Source: Pseudomonadota bacterium
Lineage (GTDB): Bacteria; Pseudomonadota; Alphaproteobacteria; Rhizobiales; Kaistiaceae
Reading direction: 5' to 3'
Assembly (NCBI GenBank): GCA_023433185.1
Contig: JAEZEN010000551.1
Location: forward strand, 1 to 5,032
Length of the DNA stretch: 5,032 bases
Shown: positions 1-5,032 of the stretch, piece by piece
How positions within the stretch are numbered: the stretch's first letter is position 1
Layout of the letters: each line of letters starts with the position of its first letter
Notes under the pieces: generated by a model
Seen by the model: only the letters and a program-made list of their open reading frames with translations
Database searches by the model: none
Told to the model about the DNA's origin: nothing
Program-made: the position numbers and the translations under genes

Positions 1-4
1 CCTT

Positions 5-32
5 TTGATCGCCCGATTCCGCCTGCTATGAT
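5..32 (+). promoter_or_regulatory. Putative sigma70-type promoter for the DUF1402 gene
   Basis: A -35-like TTGATC (5-10) and a -10-like TATGAT (27-32) are separated by 16 bases. The -10 hexamer differs from TATAAT at one position and the -35 hexamer keeps the TTGA core. Transcription would start near base 39-40, leaving a leader of about 64 bases before the ATG at 104. The boxes are seen directly; promoter function is inferred. The window edge hides any upstream operator, and the gene could also be read from a promoter further left. Confidence 0.42.
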
Positions 33-103
33 CGGCCGCACCCCGGCGGGCCTGGCCCGGCGGGCGGCTGGGCACACCGAAATTGGAGCTGGAAAGCGAG
101 ACC

Positions 104-1099
104 ATGCTGTCAGTGAGACGCATTGCCGTGAAGGTCGCCGTGGCGGCCGCGCTTGTCCTCCCCTTCGTTGCGGCGCCGATGACGGCCAGGGCGGACATCA
201 TCGTGGTGCCGCCGGGCAACCGCTCCGACAAGCAGCCGAAGATCTATTCCGGCTCGCGCTTCCTCACCGCGATCCGCAATTCGGGCAGCTTCGACGACAA
301 GTACAAGCGCGTCTACGCGGTCTTCGCCAACAATCCAAAGCTGGTGAACAAGATCAAGCAGGTGTCGGCGATCTACGGCATCGATCCGATCCATGTGATC
401 GGCGCGATCGTCGGCGAGCACACCTACAACATCGACACCTTCGACACGCTGCAGGACTACTACGTCAAGGCGCTGCAGTATTCGAGCAACGACACGCTCG
501 AGTTCGCCCACAAGGGCCAGACCGCGCGGGAGCTGTTCTCCAAGCCGCAGTTCGCCAGGTGCGAGGCCATGGAGAACAATTACGAGAAGTGGGACTGCCG
601 CCAGACGGTCTGGAACCGCGTGTTCATGGGCAAGATGGTCGACGGCCGGCTCTACTTCAAAGACCGCCTCCACCGCGTCTATTTCAAGCCGGCCTTCGGC
701 GGCCAGACCTTCGGTTTTGGGCAGCTTTCGCCTGTCGCCGCCCTCATGGTCACCGACGTGACCAACGCCAAGGGCGGGCTGCCGCTCCTCTCCATCGACG
801 ACGCGGCGGGGGTCTACGAGCAGATCATGAGCCCCGACACCTCCCTCCACTATGTGGCGGCGAACATCCGGGTCCAGATCGACATGTACAAGCGGTTCGC
901 CGGCTTCGACATCTCGCAGAACCCCGGCATCACCGCGACGCTCTACAACCTCGGTGACGCCGCGACGCGCGCCCGCGAACTGAAGGCCGAGAACGACAAT
1001 CGCGCGGCGCAGGGGAAGCCCCCGCTGTATCCGCAGGAGAACTTCTACGGCTGGTTCGTCAACGAGAAGGAAGCCGACCTCCGCGCGCTCCTCAAGTAA
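104..1099 (+). CDS. Secreted DUF1402 family protein with lytic-transglycosylase-like motifs
   Basis: This 331-residue protein looks like the DUF1402 family (PF07182), an uncharacterised family I know from Hyphomicrobiales. The start is the ATG at 104, which has GGAAAG at 91-96, seven bases upstream. A TTG at 83 would add seven residues ahead of the signal peptide and is less likely. Residues 1-30 form a clear Sec signal peptide: basic MLSVRR, a hydrophobic stretch, then TARA before Asp31. The mature protein is therefore periplasmic or exported. Within it, VIGAIVGEHTYN (98-109) with Glu105, GFGQLSP (204-210) and TATLYNLG (277-284) appear in the order and rough character of the catalytic Glu, G-x-x-Q-x-x-P and A-x-Y-N-x-G motifs of family 1 lytic transglycosylases. 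Cys153 and Cys165 could form a disulfide. An activity on peptidoglycan is inferred, not shown. The gene stands alone: its own promoter candidate lies upstream and a tRNA on the opposite strand follows. No convincing terminator is visible in 1100-1266. Confidence 0.9.
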   Translation: MLSVRRIAVKVAVAAALVLPFVAAPMTARADIIVVPPGNRSDKQPKIYSGSRFLTAIRNSGSFDDKYKRVYAVFANNPKLVNKIKQVSAIYGIDPIHVIGAIVGEHTYNIDTFDTLQDYYVKALQYSSNDTLEFAHKGQTARELFSKPQFARCEAMENNYEKWDCRQTVWNRVFMGKMVDGRLYFKDRLHRVYFKPAFGGQTFGFGQLSPVAALMVTDVTNAKGGLPLLSIDDAAGVYEQIMSPDTSLHYVAANIRVQIDMYKRFAGFDISQNPGITATLYNLGDAATRARELKAENDNRAAQGKPPLYPQENFYGWFVNEKEADLRALLK

Positions 1100-1266
1100 G
1101 CGGGACGCTCGGAGCGAGAGCGACCGCGCGAGCCCGAACCGTCGCAACGGCTGGCCTCGAGTCGCATCAGGAGGCCGTTGATCGGCGCATGCGCATCGGC
1201 GACTGGCGGAGGAACGACCTGGGCTCTCCGGCTTCCCGACACAAGCGCCTATATCATTGATTTTGT

Positions 1267-1342
1267 TGGTGGGCCCGGCAGGACTCGAACCTGCAACCAG
1301 ACCGTTATGAGCGGTCGGCTCTAACCATTGAGCTACAGGCCC
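1267..1342 (-). tRNA. tRNA with CAT anticodon, probably tRNA-Ile2 (lysidine-modified)
   Basis: Read on the minus strand, the 76 bases fold as a full cloverleaf. The acceptor stem GGGCCTG pairs with CGGGCCC (one U-G pair), the D stem is GCTC/GAGC, the anticodon stem GACCG/CGGTC, and the T arm GCAGG-TTCGAGT-CCTGC. The discriminator is A73 and the 3' CCA is encoded. The anticodon CAT is at 1309-1307. CAT is shared by initiator Met, elongator Met and Ile2. Two consecutive pairs, C4-G69 and C5-G68, plus the anticodon loop CTCATAA and the variable region TGGTT, resemble E. coli tRNA-Ile2. From memory, those two pairs are among the elements recognised by the lysidine synthetase TilS. G1 pairs with C72 and the D loop is short, which argues against initiator Met. 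The isoleucine assignment is an inference from these features; the tRNA itself is certain. A -35-like TTGCTA lies upstream (1379-1374), but the matching -10 is poor. Confidence 0.95.
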
Positions 1343-1410
1343 CTACCTGCATCCGGCGTTCCGATCCGGCTCATAGCAAGAAAGCGCCGACGCCGCCACT
1401 GCGCCGATCG

Positions 1411-1429
1411 CCGGCCGCAATGCGGCCGG
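1411..1429. repeat. Perfect 9-bp inverted repeat upstream of the SIMPL gene
   Basis: CCGGCCGCA and TGCGGCCGG flank a single central A at 1420. The centre lies 56 bases before the SIMPL start codon and 78 bases from the 5' end of the divergent tRNA gene. It could be a regulator-binding site or a hairpin in the leader. No T-run follows on either strand, so it is not a typical intrinsic terminator. In DNA this GC-rich a symmetric GC palindrome can also arise by chance, so function is unproven. Confidence 0.5.
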
Positions 1430-1475
1430 AATGGCGGAGCATCCGGATGGTGCCAATAGACAACGAGGACCGCCG

Positions 1476-2210
1476 ATGTACCCGATCGTCAGACCCTTCG
1501 CCGCCGCCTTCACCCTCCTTGCGATCGCCTCGGCTCCCGCCATGGCGCAGGTCCAGGAGCGCATCCCGACGCTGAACGCGAATGGCGAGGGATTCGTCAT
1601 GGTCGTCCCGGATATCGCGATCGTGACGATCGGGGTCTCCACCCGGGACGAAACGGCGCGCGCCGCGCTCGACCGGAACAATGCCGAGACCGCGCGAGTG
1701 ATCGCCACCATTCGCGACGCCGGCATCGCCGACCGCGACATCGGCACCAGCGGCTTCTCGGTGTCGCCGGTCTACGAGCAACGCCCCCCGCGGGCGAACG
1801 ACAGCGGGGCCATCGTCGAACTGCCGAAGATCGTCGGCTACCAGGTGAGCAACGAGGTGCGGGTGACGGTGCGCCAGATCGGCGAGTCGGGCGCTCTCCT
1901 CGACAAGGTGGTGACGGCCGGTGCCAACCAGATCTCCGGCATCGCCTTCGACGTCGCCGATCCCCAGGCGGCGGCCGACGAGGCACTGGAGAAGGCCATC
2001 GCCGACGCGCGCCGGAAGGCCGATCTGATGGCCGCCGCCGCCGGGGTCCGCATCGTCCGCGTCCTCGACATCTCGGGCGGCGGCGGGTTCCCGATGTTCG
2101 CCCGCGCCGAGCGGATGGACCTCGCGGCCGCCGCCCCGGCCGTGCCGGTGATGCCCGGCGAGGCCCGCGTCCAGGCGAACGCCAACATCGTCTTCGAGAT
2201 CACGCAGTAG
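1476..2210 (+). CDS. Periplasmic SIMPL-domain protein (DUF541), BP26/Omp28-like
   Basis: This 244-residue protein belongs to the SIMPL family (DUF541, PF04402). The ATG at 1476 is chosen because GAGGA (1465-1469) sits six bases before it and a good signal peptide begins there: basic MYPIVR, a hydrophobic core, then AMA before Gln25. An in-frame ATG at 1431 would put 15 polar residues in front of the signal and has no ribosome site of note. Family hallmarks seen are NGEGFVMVVPDIAIVTIGV (36-54), the A..A...N heptad-like stretch around 61-70, DRDIGTSGFSVSPVY (86-100), GYQVSNEVRV (121-130), AGANQISGI (148-156), and an Ala/Lys-rich helix near 168-190. The tail, from LAAAAPAVPV to NIVFEI, closely resembles the tail of Brucella BP26/Omp28 as I remember it. 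That protein is a periplasmic immunogen reported to assemble into a large channel-like oligomer. The cellular role of the family remains poorly defined, though links to oxidative stress and envelope integrity have been reported. The gene appears monocistronic and is divergent from the tRNA. Confidence 0.95.
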   Translation: MYPIVRPFAAAFTLLAIASAPAMAQVQERIPTLNANGEGFVMVVPDIAIVTIGVSTRDETARAALDRNNAETARVIATIRDAGIADRDIGTSGFSVSPVYEQRPPRANDSGAIVELPKIVGYQVSNEVRVTVRQIGESGALLDKVVTAGANQISGIAFDVADPQAAADEALEKAIADARRKADLMAAAAGVRIVRVLDISGGGGFPMFARAERMDLAAAAPAVPVMPGEARVQANANIVFEITQ

Positions 2211-2554
2211 GGTTCTTCTCCCCGGGGACCGCCACCGCCGGCGGCCCCGTCTCGCGCCGGCAGGCTGGCGATGCCTGCCGGAGCGGTTCCTGACGTCGCT
2301 CGGCGCCTTCGGCACGCTCGTGCGGCCCGGCGCGATCCCCGCCAGCGCTCTGGAATGGCGCAATGGAACCTTCTCCTGCGCGCCGAGTTGTCCGGTGCAC
2401 GACCCGGACCGACAGGACAGCGACCCTTCGGGACCGCGGCCGGACGCCTCTTCCGCGGGCCGCGGCTCGCGATCACTGCCAACACCGAGCCTGCATGCGA
2501 GACCATCATCCGCCTGCGTCATCTTCGGCGGATCATCGCCTCGTTGCGGACGCG
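2211..2554. other. 344-base intergenic stretch with no complete gene
   Basis: The region lies between the SIMPL stop and the chosen start of the cysteine-cluster gene. It holds the hairpin at 2257-2281 and a looser 8-bp inverted repeat, CCGCGGCC (2434-2441) with GGCCGCGG (2458-2465). From about 2275 to 2346 one plus-strand frame (codon starts 2275, 2278 and so on) has G or C at every third position and gives a protein-like string beginning LPERFLTSLGAFGTLV. It has no ATG, only an internal GTG at 2320, and further on the third-position bias fades. It may be a decayed gene fragment or chance in GC-rich DNA. No recognisable promoter was found for the gene that follows. Confidence 0.5.
2257..2281 (+). 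terminator. Hairpin after the SIMPL gene, possible terminator without U-tract
   Basis: CCGGCAGGC (2257-2265) and GCCTGCCGG (2273-2281) form a perfect 9-bp stem around the 7-base loop TGGCGAT, starting 47 bases after the SIMPL stop codon. The stem is strong, but AGCGGTTCC follows instead of a T-run. It could pause polymerase or protect the mRNA 3' end rather than terminate by itself. The hairpin is seen; its role is inferred. Confidence 0.4.
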
Positions 2555-3265
2555 ATGCGTCCTGAACACCCCCGTCCTTATGTGTCCGCGCTGGCGCGCG
2601 TCCTGACCGACCACCTTCTGGGCGCCCGGCGGACACACGACCTCCGGCCGACGATGGTTGTCCTTCACCGGAGCATCGCGCAGTCGCAGGCGGGGCTCGC
2701 AGCGGCCCGGATCGACTGTAGCGAGGGGTGCTGGTTCTGCTGCACCCGCTGGGTCGACGTGAAGGCGCCCGAGGCCCTCGCGATCGCCCGTTCGCTGCGG
2801 GGCCAGCCCGCGCGGGTCGTAGCGCTCGTCGCCGCGAACGACGACTTCGGAGGCAAGTCCTTCGAACAGCGCAAACGCACCATGGCGCCCTGCCCGATGC
2901 TGGCCGACCTCCGGTGCTCGATCTATGCGGATCGGCCCGTCGCCTGCCGCTCGGCGGTGTCGCGTGACGTTGCGGCCTGCGAACGCTCCTACCTGCACAC
3001 CGACGCCCCCATCCCCCGCCCGGTGGTCTACAACATCGTCGGCCGCACCCATGCGCTGGCCCTGACGGCGGCCCTCTTCCGAGCCGGGCTCGACCACCGC
3101 GCCTACGAGCTCACCGGCGCCCTTCGTCGGGCGTGCGAGGCGCCCGATGCGGAACACCGGTGGCTCGACGGCGAGGACATCTTCGCCGGCGTCGCCCGAT
3201 CGCCGGGCGATCTGCTGGCGGACCCGCAGGCCCAAGCCTTCCTTGCGGAACTCGACCGGCAATGA
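2555..3265 (+). CDS. YkgJ-type cysteine-cluster protein (putative Zn/Fe-binding)
   Basis: The 236-residue product carries the signature of the YkgJ / CxxCxxCC family (PF03692), thought to chelate zinc or iron. C55-SEG-C59-WF-C62-C63 is followed by the typical V-x-x-x-E run (to Glu73), then APCPML (111-116), C121-SIYADRP and C131-R. Cys142 is an eighth cysteine just beyond the core. No signal peptide or membrane segment is seen, so it is probably cytoplasmic. The substrate and partners of this family are not established. The start is uncertain: the ATG at 2555 has only a weak GCGGA upstream, an ATG at 2495 would add 20 residues, and a GTG at 2582 would remove nine. I prefer 2555 because third-position GC bias drops upstream of it and the upstream residues are low-complexity Arg/His/Pro/Ser. 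At 236 residues it is longer than minimal family members; the extra length is a helical-looking N-terminus and a roughly 95-residue C-terminal part. It converges with the amidohydrolase gene. Confidence 0.88.
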   Translation: MRPEHPRPYVSALARVLTDHLLGARRTHDLRPTMVVLHRSIAQSQAGLAAARIDCSEGCWFCCTRWVDVKAPEALAIARSLRGQPARVVALVAANDDFGGKSFEQRKRTMAPCPMLADLRCSIYADRPVACRSAVSRDVAACERSYLHTDAPIPRPVVYNIVGRTHALALTAALFRAGLDHRAYELTGALRRACEAPDAEHRWLDGEDIFAGVARSPGDLLADPQAQAFLAELDRQ

Positions 3266-3291
3266 CCCGACGGGCGAGCAGGCATCGGCCA

Positions 3292-3315
3292 GGGATGTCG
3301 GCCAGCCGGCATCCC
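3292..3315 (+). terminator. Hairpin in the convergent junction, probable terminator of the cysteine-cluster gene
   Basis: GGGATGTCGG (3292-3301) and CCGGCATCCC (3306-3315) pair over ten positions, with one U-G wobble, around the loop CCAG. The hairpin starts 27 bases after the stop codon at 3263-3265. On the minus strand the wobble becomes an A-C mismatch, so the fold favours the plus-strand transcript. An overlapping alternative stem is GCCGGC/GCCGGC (3305-3310, 3316-3321). No T-run follows, so termination might be weak or need Rho. Confidence 0.45.
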
Positions 3316-3322
3316 GCCGGCC

Positions 3323-4822
3323 TCAGATCGGGCGGCAGGGCCGAGGAATCCGGTTGGGCTCGCTGGGGTAGCGGCCCATCCGCGACAGAAGCGCGATCGC
3401 GGCCTCGTTGATCGCCTCGAGGAGGGCGCGCTCGTCGAGCCGGGTGAAGACCCCGCCGTCCAGAACCACCTTGCCGTCGACGATCACCGTATCGACCGAC
3501 TTCGAGCCCGACGCGTAGAACAGGTTGCGGATCATGTTGGTCGTCGGGATCATCTCCGGCCGGGCCAGCGTATGGATGACGATGTCGGCGCGCTTGCCCG
3601 CCTCGATCGAGCCCACGACGGCGCCGAGCCCGGCGGCCTGCGCGCCGGCCCGGGTCGCCATCCTCAGCCCGTCCTCGGCGACGAGGAAGGTCCGGTCGTG
3701 GTGGGCGTCCCGCGCCGTCAGCACCGCGAGGTTGGCCTGGCGGAAGAGGTCGAAGTCGTTCGACCAGTTGGCCGAATCCGAGCCCAGCGCGATGTTGGCG
3801 CCCCGCCGCCAGAGTTCGGCGTGCCGGCCGTGGATCGAGCCGCCATGGCCCCACATCATCGAGGCGGCCGGCGCCCAGGCGAGGCTCGGTCCGAATTCGA
3901 CGATGCGGTCGCACTCGGCATCGGTCAGGTGGTTCGCATGCCCGAAGGTGACGTTCGGCGCGAGGAAGCCGATCTCGGCGAGATGGACGAGGGGGTCCTT
4001 GCCGCCGAAGCGCTCGCGGTCGGCCGCGGTGTCGGCCGGACTGTAGGACTGGTGGAGGTTGAGGGTGACGTTCGCCGCGTCCGCCTTCTCCTTGGCGGCG
4101 AGCATCAGCGTCTCGCTGGCCGTGCCGAGGCCGAGGATCGCGACATGGCCGGTGACGAGCGCGTCGGGGTCGGCGTTGCGGCGGAGTTCCGCCCCCATCG
4201 CGCGCATCGCCTCCTCCCGCGTCCGTGGCGCCCGTTCGAGCACCGGGCGGGCCTTCGCGGCCGCGGCGCAGCCGGGGCAATCGGTCGGGTGCGCGTCGGC
4301 CATGCCCTGGGCCATGCCCTGCGGCTGGTCCCAGATGAAGGCGTCGGAGATCACCGCGCGGATGCCGACCTTCTCCGCCGCCCGCGCCGCCATCTCCGGC
4401 GTCAGGACGGTGCCCGCCTCGAGGAAGCAGGTCGTGCCGTTGCGGATCATCTCCATGCCGGCCAGCAGGCAGGCGAGGTACTCCTCCTCGTCGTTGACAG
4501 TGTTGAAGAAGACGCTCTCGAAGGTGTTGAAGGCGTCGGTCTCGACGAGCTGGTCCGGCAGAGCGCCGCGGAACACCTGGAACGAGGCGTGGAGGTGGCA
4601 CTCGACGAGGCCGGGGTGGACCGGCGCGCCGTGCGCGTCGATCACCCGCGCCGCCCCGTAGCGCCCCGCGATCGCGGCATCGTCCCCCACCGCGACGATG
4701 CGGCCGCCGTCGATGGCGATGGCACCGTCCTCGATGATCGTCCCGGCATCGTCCATGGTGAGGACGTAGGCGTGGCGGACGAGGAGCGTTACCTCCTGCC
4801 GGGCGTCCGGAGTGGCGTTCAT
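3323..4822 (-). CDS. COG0402-type amidohydrolase superfamily enzyme
   Basis: This 499-residue cytosolic metal-dependent hydrolase or deaminase is of the MtaD/TrzN/AtzA type. The ATG at 4822 has GGGAGGA nine bases upstream. Residues 11-75 form the N-terminal half of the beta-sandwich (VTLLVRHAYVLTMDDAGTII, then DGAIAIDGGRIVAVGD and PVHPGLVE). Metal ligands expected for the fold are visible: His76 and His78 in CHLHASF, His257 in LNLHQSYS, His295 (or His298) in FGHANH, and Asp349 in LGSDSANWS. Residues 402-457 close the sandwich (VGSIEAGKRADIVIH ... VDTVIVDGKVVLDGG). The HxxE catalytic glutamate usual after the strand-5 histidine in TrzN/AtzA-like enzymes is a tyrosine here (His257-Gln-Ser-Tyr260). 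A CPGC pair (182-185) and a QGMA duplication (168-175) lie in one insert-like loop. The start overlaps the stop of the ABC ATPase gene by ATGA, so the two are probably translationally coupled. The substrate cannot be deduced; imported purine-, pyrimidine- or amine-like compounds are guesses. Confidence 0.92.
   Translation of the reverse strand: MNATPDARQEVTLLVRHAYVLTMDDAGTIIEDGAIAIDGGRIVAVGDDAAIAGRYGAARVIDAHGAPVHPGLVECHLHASFQVFRGALPDQLVETDAFNTFESVFFNTVNDEEEYLACLLAGMEMIRNGTTCFLEAGTVLTPEMAARAAEKVGIRAVISDAFIWDQPQGMAQGMADAHPTDCPGCAAAAKARPVLERAPRTREEAMRAMGAELRRNADPDALVTGHVAILGLGTASETLMLAAKEKADAANVTLNLHQSYSPADTAADRERFGGKDPLVHLAEIGFLAPNVTFGHANHLTDAECDRIVEFGPSLAWAPAASMMWGHGGSIHGRHAELWRRGANIALGSDSANWSNDFDLFRQANLAVLTARDAHHDRTFLVAEDGLRMATRAGAQAAGLGAVVGSIEAGKRADIVIHTLARPEMIPTTNMIRNLFYASGSKSVDTVIVDGKVVLDGGVFTRLDERALLEAINEAAIALLSRMGRYPSEPNRIPRPCRPI
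4298..4321 (-). repeat. Perfect 12-bp tandem duplication inside the amidohydrolase gene
   Basis: GGCCATGCCCTG (plus-strand reading) occurs twice without a gap. On the coding strand it encodes QGMA-QGMA, residues 168-175 of the amidohydrolase. The copies are identical at all 12 positions, including codon third bases, which suggests a recent in-frame duplication. The reading frame is preserved and the surrounding motifs are intact. Confidence 0.85.
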
Positions 4823-5032
4823 GGCGTCGTGTCCTCCCAGATGATTGCCGATTCCCAACCCCACGACAGGACGACCCGGCTGCCGGGTTCGAGCCCCGCC
4901 GCCTCCGCATCGCGAAGATCGGCCCAGACGGTTTGTCCGTCGGCGATCTCCATGCCGACGCGGATATTGGCGCCGAGATAGACGACCTCGCGCACCGTCC
5001 CGGCCATCGCCTCGGGCGGCGCACCGACCATT
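4819..5032 (-). CDS. C-terminal part of an ABC importer ATPase (TOBE domain), polyamine-type
   Basis: Only the last 70 complete codons are in the window; the gene enters from the right edge, so the ATG at 5031 is probably internal. The sequence MAGTVREVVYLGANIRVGME, then DGQTVWADLRDAEAAGL and GSRVVLSWGWESAIIW, has the alternating beta pattern and Gly-Thr-Val...Tyr-Leu-Gly start of a TOBE_2 domain, as at the end of PotA/FbpC/MalK-like ATPases. The YLGANIRV form is most like spermidine/putrescine-type (PotA-like) importers. The nucleotide-binding domain (Walker A, signature, Walker B) lies outside the window. The stop TGA (4821-4819) overlaps the amidohydrolase ATG as ATGA, so the two genes form one operon, and permease and binding-protein genes are expected further right. 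The transported substrate is unknown. Confidence 0.85.
   Translation of the reverse strand, partial: MVGAPPEAMAGTVREVVYLGANIRVGMEIADGQTVWADLRDAEAAGLEPGSRVVLSWGWESAIIWEDTTP

Noticed and set aside
28..957. A 309-codon plus-strand frame overlapping the DUF1402 gene
   Set aside because: Its product is Arg/Gly/His-rich low-complexity sequence, and its ATG lies inside the -10 box of the likely promoter without a ribosome site.
110..1147. A 345-codon minus-strand frame opposite the DUF1402 gene
   Set aside because: It mirrors the DUF1402 codons exactly in phase, has no recognisable domain, and lies under a gene with a signal peptide and family-wide motifs.
1185..1194. GCGCATGCGC palindrome after the DUF1402 gene
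   Set aside because: It is a short self-complementary string expected by chance in DNA of this GC content, with no loop to form a useful hairpin and no T-run.
1267..1342. tRNA gene as an attachment site for an integrated element
   Set aside because: No integrase, no repeat of the tRNA 3' end and no change in base composition were seen on either side within the window.
2219..2228. TCCCCGGGGA palindrome just after the SIMPL stop codon
   Set aside because: It has no loop and no T-run, and its low-complexity GC sequence is not distinctive enough for a regulatory call.
2434..2465. CCGCGGCC/GGCCGCGG inverted repeat before the cysteine-cluster gene
   Set aside because: It is 8 bp of pure G/C with a 16-base spacer, too weak to separate from background in this sequence.
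3572..4981. A 469-codon open frame on the plus strand opposite the amidohydrolase
   Set aside because: Its composition (Arg, Val, Gly, Asp, Glu rich) and lack of any motif or ribosome site mark it as the antisense of a GC-rich gene with few stop codons.
3111..5024. A very long open frame (637 codons) on the minus strand across the amidohydrolase gene
   Set aside because: It is frame-shifted relative to the amidohydrolase, and its product is an Arg/Gly/Pro-rich string with no domain. This is the usual shadow of a high-GC gene. The amidohydrolase frame has clear family motifs and a good ribosome site.

Overview
The window reads as ordinary chromosomal DNA of a GC-rich alphaproteobacterium, most likely order Hyphomicrobiales (Rhizobiales). 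This rests on three things: the strong G/C bias at third codon positions; a DUF1402 secreted protein, a family I know mainly from rhizobia and their relatives; and a periplasmic SIMPL protein whose C-terminal tail closely resembles Brucella BP26/Omp28. No insertion sequence, integrase, phage gene or CRISPR array was seen.

Layout, left to right. (1) A plausible sigma70-type promoter (5-32) leads into a secreted DUF1402 protein (104-1099, +) that carries motifs reminiscent of soluble lytic transglycosylases. (2) A tRNA with a CAT anticodon lies on the minus strand (1267-1342). Its body and acceptor stem point to the lysidine-modified tRNA-Ile2 rather than to Met. (3) A SIMPL-domain periplasmic protein (1476-2210, +) is divergent from the tRNA and has a perfect 9-bp inverted repeat just upstream. 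(4) A 344-base stretch (2211-2554) has no complete gene, but it holds a strong hairpin and a short tract with coding-like base use and no start codon. (5) A YkgJ-type cysteine-cluster protein follows (2555-3265, +). (6) A 57-base convergent junction contains a 10-pair hairpin (3292-3315). (7) On the minus strand, entering from the right edge, are the C-terminal TOBE domain of a polyamine-type ABC importer ATPase (4819-5032, partial) and, overlapping it by ATGA, a 499-residue COG0402-type amidohydrolase (3323-4822).

The only clear operon is the transporter ATPase-amidohydrolase pair. The tight overlap suggests that the enzyme acts on, or downstream of, whatever the transporter imports; the substrate cannot be read from the sequence. 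The other genes look like independent housekeeping or envelope units. I found no convincing previously undescribed multi-gene system. The most interesting items are the lysozyme-fold-like motif set in the DUF1402 protein and the missing catalytic HxxE glutamate in the amidohydrolase.
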